Assembly (NCBI RefSeq): GCF_030766935.1 | Contig: NZ_JASERL010000009.1 | Coordinates: forward strand, 290,135-354,134 | Length of the DNA: 64,000 bases | Direction of reading: 5' to 3' | Origin: Streptomyces sp. KL109B | GTDB lineage: Bacteria; Actinomycetota; Actinomycetes; Streptomycetales; Streptomycetaceae | Shown: positions 58,121-64,000 of the stretch, piece after piece | Position numbering within the stretch: the stretch's first letter is position 1 | Layout of the letters: each line of letters opens with the position of its first letter | Notes under the pieces: model-generated | Database searches by the model: none | Told to the model about the DNA's origin: nothing | What the model saw: the letters and a program-made list of their open reading frames with translations, nothing else | Translations under genes and position numbers: made by a program

Positions 58121-61100
58121 CTACCCCACCGTCCGGCGGAGGAGCGCGGAGGGCGCCGCGTACAGCGCTGTCGCACGCAGCGCGTCGTCGTCGTGGTCGA
58201 AGGTGGTGCCACGGTCCTCCCCTCCGGCAGCGGCGGTGCGCAGGGTGTGTACCGCGTGCGCCAGTGGTTCCTGTTCGGCCAGCGCCCCGTAGAAGGCGAT
58301 CACGTGGTCGAGGCCGCCCTCCGGGAAGAGGCCCGTGCAGACGATCGCGGGGCAGTCGCCGAGCCGGAACAGCTGCGCCGCGAAGAGGTTGCGCAGGGCC
58401 AGCTGGACGTGGATGTCGAGCTCCGAGCCGGGGCACGGCGGATCGAGGACGACCAGCGGCGTACTGCCCGGCTCGAACCGGGCCAGCCAGCGCGACAGTT
58501 GCCCAGGGAAGAGATCCGTGCCACGCCCCGTGCTTCCCGGCGGCCGGGCATGGCCGGGCGGCGAGAGTTCGAGGTACGCCGTGCCGTCCCGCTGCCCGAG
58601 CGGGGCGGCGATGTGCAGGATGTCGATCGCGCCCGGGGGCGACGAAAGGCGGTTGGCGAGATCAGTGTCCTGTTCCGCCACCAACGTGGGCCGGACGTGT
58701 CCCCGCTGCCGCTGACGGTCGCGCTGCCCGTACGACAGCGCGGCCGCCCGCCCGTCCTGTCGCGCGCTGAACACGAGCAGCTTGCGCGGACCCGGCTCCC
58801 GCACATCGTGACGCCGCAACGCGTTCCTGGTCTCCGACGTGAGCAGCGGCCGCCCCTCGGTCGGCTCGGCGGGCTGGATGCGGTGCAGTGCCGCGCGGGT
58901 CTCCGGGCCCACCAGGCCGTCCACATCGAGGAGCGGGCCGAACTGCCGGTTCAGGCAGAGCTGCAGCCAGCGGACATCGATGTGGTGTGCCGCGGTGGGC
59001 AGCGTGCGGTAGATCACCGGCTGGTCCTCGCTGTCCGCCGCGTCCAGCGCGGGCCGCAGCGCCATTTCCCAGGGCAGCGCATGCGCACCGGGGTCGTCGG
59101 ACTCCAGGCGCAGGAAGCGGGGCCGGGACATCTCCAGCCGGCTCACGGCGGCGCGCAGCGGCCACTGATCCGTATGCCAGACCGCCAGTTTCGCCGGATG
59201 CGGCGAGGCCTCGTCGTCCACCGGATCGATGCTCGGGTAACGGCGCAGCGCCAACGCCCGTTCCTCCGGCAGGTCCGGGAAGAGCCGCGGATCGCCCAGG
59301 GGATCCACGTCGGTGTCGAGGAACATCGACCGCTTCGAGTGGTGCAGCAGCTCCTGCAAGCGCTGCGGTACGCCGTCGACCTGGATGCGCCGGGCGCACT
59401 CCGTCAGTGTCGCCAGGAGACTGTGCGAGACGAGGCCGCCCCGCTCGGCCAGGGCGACGGCCCTGTTGAACGCCTCCGCTGCCGTCGTGGGATCCGGGGC
59501 GATCCCGGCGCACAGCACCAACGCGGCGAAGGCGAGCCGGGCATGGGGAACGCGCGGCGCGCTGCCCGGCCCCCGGCGCGGCTCCTCCCACGGCACCCGG
59601 AGCAGCAGCCCGACCGCCAACTCCCGGTGGCCCAGCCTGGCGGCGGTGCGTGCACACCTCCAGACGATGAGCCGGTTGCCGTCGGCTTCCTCGGTGAGCC
59701 TGTCCACCGTGTGTCCCAGTCGCACCGGGTCTTCGTCCCCACGCACCTCGGCGAGCAGGAGCCTGGTCAGCGCCCGGTCGGCGTCGTCGCCTTCGTTCTC
59801 CATCTCGTAGCAGGGACGCAGCAGGGGCCAGGGCAATCGGCGCATCAGAGAGGGGTTGTCGGCCAGATCGCGCAAGGTGGCGAGCCGGGCCTGAACGGGC
59901 CGCACCTCGCCGAGCGCCTCGGTCAGCCGCCGCAACGGCTCCTCGGGCAACGGCTCCTCGGGCAACTGATCCTCTGGCAGGCCCGCGATGTGGCACAGGG
60001 CGTACAAGGGACGTACCAGGGCGGGAAGTTCGCCGTACGCCAGTGGCGTGCCGTCACCCGCCGTCGCTCCCGGGGAACGCCCCGTCCAGGCATGGGCCAG
60101 CAGACGCAGGCGGAGCGCGAACTCCGGTTCCTGGCCCGGTTCACCCTTGACCCTCAGCAAGCGGTGGGCGGCGGCGGAGTCCATGCTGTCGCGCAGCAGG
60201 AAGCGGGTGTAGAGGAATCGGCACTCGGGTTCGCCCGCCAGGTAGCCGAGTTCGAACCAGAGCCCGGTCGCGTTGGTGAAGGAGTCGTTGGCGTCGGCGA
60301 TCTCCTGGAGCTCGCCGAGAATCACGCCGCGCAGTTGGGCGTTCTGCGCAAGATGCCGGTAGCGCTCGGCGCCCTGGAGCTGCTCGGCGGCGGTGTCCGC
60401 GCGGTGGATCGCGGTCAGCGCGGGTTCCTCGCGGCCGAGCAGCAGGTGCGCCTTGGCCCGCAGCCGCTCCTGGTCGGCCCGCTCCTCGGGGGTCGTCACC
60501 AGCGCCTCGTCGAGCACGGTGAGTGCGAACTGCGGGCGGTGGCAGCGCAGCAGCAGGTCGGCCTGCTGGGCGATGGCCGGGAACGTGGGCTGCCCGGCCT
60601 CCGCGCACAGTTCGGCGGCCCGCGCGTACAGCTCGATGGCCCGGCCCACGTCACCCTTCAGCCGACGCTGCGCCGCCTCCTCCGAAGCGGCGCGCGCCGC
60701 GACTCCCAACTCGCCGATGGTGTGCGCGAAGACGAGGACCTGGTGGTGGGCGGCGGCCGTGTCCTGGGAGCGCAGCAAGCGCAGTTGCGCGGCGCGGGTG
60801 TTGAGTGCCCAGAGCCGGTCGATCGCGGGGAGCTCCGCACGGCACAGCACGTGCTGGTCGAGCAGGCGCACCGCGTCCGCCGCGTTCCCGCCGAGGCCCA
60901 GCATCGTGGCCCGTACGACGTCCTCCCGTGCCGAGTGCCGCCTGGCCGCCGGGTCGGTGCCGCCCTGGGCGTACAGCTCGTCGGCGCGCGTGAGGTGCAG
61001 CTCGATGTCGGCCCATGTGCGGTCGTGGACGTCGGAGGGGGTGCCTTCCGCCATGGCCTCGCGGAACTGGGCGTAGGCGATGTTCAGATGGGCCTCGGCC

Positions 61101-63241
61101 ATGACGGAGAAGGAGATGATCGTGCCGCCGTGAACACGGCGAGGCACGTCGCGGTCCACGTACTCGTCCCCGAGGACCTCCTCGGCGAGCCCGCGAAGCT
61201 GATCGGTGTTCCCGGCCGCCCAGGCGCGCTCCATCGCTTCGCGCCACACTCCGACGGCCTGCGGGTCCCGCATCTGGAAGCGGTGGTAGAGGGACTCGCG
61301 CAGATACCAGGCCCAGTTCTCCGGGTCGGACTCGCCGAGCGACTCGGCCCTCTCCGCGAAGCGCTCGGCGAAGTCCCGGTGCAGATCGGTGAAGACGCTC
61401 TTGTCGGAGATGAGGTCGCGCATCGGGCCGAGGACCACGCTGTGGAAGACGACGGACTCGTCGTCGCCCGCCACCTCGCGGATCAAGGAGGAGCTTCCGG
61501 CGTACTGGAGCAGCCTGCCCCACGCATCGTCGAGCCTTGCCCCGTCCACGGGCGGAACGGGCGGATCGTCCGCCGCGGGTCCGGCGGTCGCCCGCTGATT
61601 CAGATGGGGGCGCAGGACGATGTGGACGTGTTCGCGACGCAGCCTCCGGGGGATCACCCCGTAGCGTACGAGCCACAGCACGACTGGGTCGTCGATGCGG
61701 CGCAGGAGACGCTGGACGAAGTGGCGAGCGAGCGGGTCGTGGCGGTCGCCCTCCAGTGTGTCCGCGGTGACGTCGGAGTCCTGGTCGGTGACATCGGCGA
61801 ACAGCGCGAGATGGAACGGCATCCCGGCGCTGCGCCGGACGATGGTCCGGCGCACCTCCGGGCGCTGGATCTCACGTATGTCGCGCAGGTAGCGGTCCGC
61901 CTCGTCGGGGGTGAACCCCGCCACCTGTACGTTCTCGTAGTCGCCGAACGAGGCGAGGGCCTGGCCGTGCCGGATGCTCAGGTCCTGGCGGCCCGAGAGG
62001 ATCAGGCGCAGCGCGGGGCAGGCGCGCACGGTCTCGCCGAGCAGCCGCAACAGGCCGTCCGTGCGCGAGGCGCTGCGCAGCACGACCTGCTCCAGCGCAT
62101 CCACCACCACGAGCACGGGCCTGGACGGCTCCGTGCCGAAGCTCTCGTTGAACCGGGCGGTGAACGCCTCGACGACCTCGCGGTGGATCCGCTTCTCGTC
62201 CTGGGAACGGATGCCGCGCGCGGCCTCCGCGGCGGACTTCGAGGTGGGGCGGCGCAGCAGCGAGCGGTAGGCGGCGTATTTGTCGAGTCCCGTGAACACC
62301 CGCTGTGGCAGCCGCTGTTCGAGCTGCTCGGCCGCTTCCAGGAGCAGCAGCCAGGGCCAGTGTGCCGCGTTGAGCGGGTCGACGACGTCGAAGTCGATGC
62401 GGGCGCAGTTGATGTCCGCCTCGGCGGTGACCGCCTTGCGGGACACCAGCCAGCGCAATCGCGTGGTCTTGCCGGTGCCGCCGGTGCCGTGCATCTGCCA
62501 GACGCGCGGTCCCTGCGCGGACAGCAGCCGCCTGGCCCGCTCCCACAGCCCGTCCGGTTCCAGGAACTGCGCGCAGCGGCCGTAGTCGCCCGCCCAGTAC
62601 GTGCGGGCCCGCAGATATCCGGCCCGGTCCTCCGCCAGTCTGAGAAGCTTGCGCGGGGCCACCGTCGCCCGGTCCGGGTCGGCCAGCACATGGGTGAGGC
62701 GCTGGCAGCGGGCGAAGTCACGCTCGGCGTCACTGGCGAAGAACAGCTCGTCGAAGAGCGTCGCGGCGGCGTCGGGGGCAATGAGGATCAGGTGCCGCAG
62801 CTGCTCGGTCGGCCTGCCCCTGGCCCGCCAGTGCTCGCTCAACGACTGCTCAAGTCCGACAAGCCGCTCGGGGAGTCGCTGGCCGTCGACGGTGCGCAGC
62901 CAGGAGAGCAGGTAGCCGGGGCGGTCCGCGTCCGGGACCTGGTAATAGGGGCGTTTGCCGGGGACCTTCTCGATGGCGCCGCGCCGCAGCAGGTCGGTGA
63001 CGCTGGGCGGATCGGAACCCGCGAATAGCCTGATGACAGTGGTGTACGTCTCCTCGTCGAAGAGCCGCGCGACGGCCGCGGCCCTGAGGGTGTCCGTCCA
63101 GCTCTCGGGCAGCAGGGTGCGCCGGATGTCGTCGGGGGTCTCGCCCCGGCCGAGGCGGTCGACGAGTTCGGCGAGCGCGTCCGCGAGCCGCGCTTCGGGA
63201 TCGGCGAGCGCGTCCGTGGGGCGCGCTTCGGGATCGGACAT
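58121..63241 (-). CDS. large NTPase-TPR protein with CHAT-like C-terminus and nested peptidoglycan-binding-like module
   Basis: 1706 residues, no signal peptide. The first 25 residues contain an SDPEARP/ADPEARL DNA-level repeat. Residues about 60-125 look like a winged helix. NTPase: Walker A HGTGGTGKTT (251-260), Walker B VLVVVDALEQVV (about 376-387), sensor ILSGRQD (414-420), of STAND/AAA type. Residues about 700-1350 are helical repeats (TPR-like). The C-terminus is CHAT-like: HALPWEMAL (about 1387), LHIAAPLGQ (His1543) and LVVLDPPCPGS (Cys1603), where active CHAT peptidases have CHG and SACE. Between the first two, VRWLQLCLNRQFGP...DVDGLVGPETRAALHRIQ (about 1423-1456) is a PG_binding_1-like fold. 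I start at ATG 63241, overlapping the upstream stop (TGATG). It resembles proteins of bacterial conflict/signalling systems; the exact role is unknown. Confidence 0.8.
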   Translation of the reverse strand: MSDPEARPTDALADPEARLADALAELVDRLGRGETPDDIRRTLLPESWTDTLRAAAVARLFDEETYTTVIRLFAGSDPPSVTDLLRRGAIEKVPGKRPYYQVPDADRPGYLLSWLRTVDGQRLPERLVGLEQSLSEHWRARGRPTEQLRHLILIAPDAAATLFDELFFASDAERDFARCQRLTHVLADPDRATVAPRKLLRLAEDRAGYLRARTYWAGDYGRCAQFLEPDGLWERARRLLSAQGPRVWQMHGTGGTGKTTRLRWLVSRKAVTAEADINCARIDFDVVDPLNAAHWPWLLLLEAAEQLEQRLPQRVFTGLDKYAAYRSLLRRPTSKSAAEAARGIRSQDEKRIHREVVEAFTARFNESFGTEPSRPVLVVVDALEQVVLRSASRTDGLLRLLGETVRACPALRLILSGRQDLSIRHGQALASFGDYENVQVAGFTPDEADRYLRDIREIQRPEVRRTIVRRSAGMPFHLALFADVTDQDSDVTADTLEGDRHDPLARHFVQRLLRRIDDPVVLWLVRYGVIPRRLRREHVHIVLRPHLNQRATAGPAADDPPVPPVDGARLDDAWGRLLQYAGSSSLIREVAGDDESVVFHSVVLGPMRDLISDKSVFTDLHRDFAERFAERAESLGESDPENWAWYLRESLYHRFQMRDPQAVGVWREAMERAWAAGNTDQLRGLAEEVLGDEYVDRDVPRRVHGGTIISFSVMAEAHLNIAYAQFREAMAEGTPSDVHDRTWADIELHLTRADELYAQGGTDPAARRHSAREDVVRATMLGLGGNAADAVRLLDQHVLCRAELPAIDRLWALNTRAAQLRLLRSQDTAAAHHQVLVFAHTIGELGVAARAASEEAAQRRLKGDVGRAIELYARAAELCAEAGQPTFPAIAQQADLLLRCHRPQFALTVLDEALVTTPEERADQERLRAKAHLLLGREEPALTAIHRADTAAEQLQGAERYRHLAQNAQLRGVILGELQEIADANDSFTNATGLWFELGYLAGEPECRFLYTRFLLRDSMDSAAAHRLLRVKGEPGQEPEFALRLRLLAHAWTGRSPGATAGDGTPLAYGELPALVRPLYALCHIAGLPEDQLPEEPLPEEPLRRLTEALGEVRPVQARLATLRDLADNPSLMRRLPWPLLRPCYEMENEGDDADRALTRLLLAEVRGDEDPVRLGHTVDRLTEEADGNRLIVWRCARTAARLGHRELAVGLLLRVPWEEPRRGPGSAPRVPHARLAFAALVLCAGIAPDPTTAAEAFNRAVALAERGGLVSHSLLATLTECARRIQVDGVPQRLQELLHHSKRSMFLDTDVDPLGDPRLFPDLPEERALALRRYPSIDPVDDEASPHPAKLAVWHTDQWPLRAAVSRLEMSRPRFLRLESDDPGAHALPWEMALRPALDAADSEDQPVIYRTLPTAAHHIDVRWLQLCLNRQFGPLLDVDGLVGPETRAALHRIQPAEPTEGRPLLTSETRNALRRHDVREPGPRKLLVFSARQDGRAAALSYGQRDRQRQRGHVRPTLVAEQDTDLANRLSSPPGAIDILHIAAPLGQRDGTAYLELSPPGHARPPGSTGRGTDLFPGQLSRWLARFEPGSTPLVVLDPPCPGSELDIHVQLALRNLFAAQLFRLGDCPAIVCTGLFPEGGLDHVIAFYGALAEQEPLAHAVHTLRTAAAGGEDRGTTFDHDDDALRATALYAAPSALLRRTVG

Positions 63242-64000
63242 CAGCCCGCCTCCTCCATGCCGTCGACGTCGGCCATGCTCAGCCACGTGTCCAGGATCTG
63301 CTGGTACACCCCGACGGGGAACGACGGCGGTGTGCCCTGCAGCTTGTTGATGCCGTCGAGGAGTACCTCGAAGTCCTGGAATCTCAGCCGACGCAGGACC
63401 TTGTTCGCGTGCCGCTGACGCTCCCAGAATTCCCTGGCCAGCCGCTTGTAGTGGGGCTGTTGGAACTCCGTGAGGACCACGGGGGAGCCCGCCATGAACT
63501 TCTGCAGATGCCGGTAACCGGGCCAGCTCTGCGGTGCGACGACCAGAATGCGCACGGGATAGTCGCCCTTGAAGTCCTGCACGGCACCGAACAACAGCGG
63601 CAGGAGCACCTGGTCCAAATCGTATTCGCCGATTTCCTGGGCGTTGTCGATGGCCAGCAGGTGGGGGCGGCGTCGCGTCTCGGCCCGGATTCGTAAGGTG
63701 GTCAGGAATGCCTGGAAGATCTCGGCCTTGCGGGCCTCCGCGTGCCGGTCGGCATCCATGTCGAAGGGGTCACCGAGGTCCACATCGGGCGACGGCATCC
63801 GCTCGGTCCACGGACGCCCGCCCCGGGTGGCGAGGTTGAGGACCTGGTTGAACCGGGCGAAGTCCGAGGCGTTCATCGAATCGGGCTGCCGCTTGTCCAC
63901 GCACGCCTCGCGCAGCGCCCGCAGCACGGACAGCCAGTCGAGCTCCGCCGGCTCGCCGCTGTCGTTCCCCGGCACGTAGTCGAGGTCGGCGTATGTGACG
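63241..64000 (-). CDS. AAA-type ATPase-like protein, C-terminal part (partner of the CHAT-like protein)
   Basis: The frame is open to the right edge; 252 residues are visible, reading VTYADLDYVPGND at the edge. RRRPHLLAIDNAQEIGEYDLDQVLLPLLFGAV has a Walker-B-like hhhIDNAQE, and YPVRILVVAPQSWPGYRHLQKFM a sensor-1-like strand, so an AAA/ORC-type ATPase whose Walker A lies beyond the window is inferred. The rest (FARFNQVLNLATRGGRPW, HYKRLAREFWERQRHANKVLRRLRFQDFEVLLDGINKLQG) is helical. Its stop overlaps the start of the 1706-residue protein by one base, so the two are translationally coupled and probably act together. Confidence 0.65.
   Translation of the reverse strand, partial: VTYADLDYVPGNDSGEPAELDWLSVLRALREACVDKRQPDSMNASDFARFNQVLNLATRGGRPWTERMPSPDVDLGDPFDMDADRHAEARKAEIFQAFLTTLRIRAETRRRPHLLAIDNAQEIGEYDLDQVLLPLLFGAVQDFKGDYPVRILVVAPQSWPGYRHLQKFMAGSPVVLTEFQQPHYKRLAREFWERQRHANKVLRRLRFQDFEVLLDGINKLQGTPPSFPVGVYQQILDTWLSMADVDGMEEAG

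Noticed and set aside
57989..63028. A 1679-codon open frame on the plus strand
   Set aside because: It is antisense to the NTPase-TPR-CHAT-like gene, has Arg/Gly/Val-rich composition without any domain, and arises from GC-rich codon bias.

Overview
The window is a gene-dense, very GC-rich segment (by eye about 70% or more, with strong G/C third-position bias) of an actinomycete chromosome, most likely Streptomyces. The main pointers are an SsgA-like sporulation protein, a cobalamin riboswitch ahead of metE, many GTG starts and ATGA gene overlaps, abundant TetR/IclR/MarR/DeoR regulators, and sugar ABC transporters without their own ATPase. No rRNA, tRNA, CRISPR array, phage or insertion sequence was seen. 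The content looks like an accessory, catabolic chromosome arm.

Layout. 1-5.7 kb: the end of a family III CoA-transferase, a MatC-like dicarboxylate permease, and a divergent TetR / acyl-CoA ligase / acyl-CoA dehydrogenase group. 5.9-9.1 kb: a luciferase-like F420 oxidoreductase, a three-gene exporter-type operon whose ABC ATPase is a remnant, and a PLP serine/threonine dehydratase. 9.1-21 kb: a sigma factor fused to a zinc-finger and membrane tail, an SsgA-like protein, an amidase, metE with its riboswitch, a NUDIX hydrolase, a tail-anchored Ser/Thr kinase, a GlxA-type AraC regulator beside a GAPDH, and a metal-dependent cyclase-family hydrolase. 20.9-23 kb: a MarR / FAD monooxygenase divergent pair with an operator palindrome.

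23-41.5 kb is a carbohydrate-catabolism island. It holds a GH28 remnant, an IlvD/Edd dehydratase, a fumarylacetoacetate-hydrolase-family enzyme, a GH4 glycosidase with the CHG motif, a BadF/NagK-type kinase, an AgaS-like SIS protein, a Rossmann-fold protein, two DeoR regulators, a tautomerase, an ABC sugar importer, a 2-hydroxyacid dehydrogenase, a class II aldolase and two copies of an unusual NodB-like protein (one split into two genes, one fused). A 33-bp operator with identical architecture occurs before the importer operon and before the fused NodB-like gene. Partial versions lie before the leftward operon and near one DeoR gene, so the island looks like one regulon for an amino-sugar and/or uronic-acid substrate that I cannot name.

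41.6-44.4 kb: a DUF1648 membrane protein and a P450 / TetR / ferredoxin operon. 44.5-52.8 kb: a complete meta-cleavage pathway for 3-(3-hydroxyphenyl)propionate (mhpB, A, C and mhpE, F, D in two leftward units) with two IclR regulators and clear operator-like palindromes or iterons. 52.9-58 kb: an acetyltransferase, two TetR-controlled divergent pairs (an ABC-2-like membrane protein with a C-terminal beta-sandwich; a Tat-exported cholesterol-oxidase-like enzyme), each with perfect palindromes. 58.1-64 kb: a two-gene unit, an AAA-type ATPase (cut by the window edge) overlapping a 1706-residue NTPase-TPR-CHAT-like protein with a peptidoglycan-binding-like module nested in the CHAT region. This is the best candidate here for a little-described conflict or signalling system.
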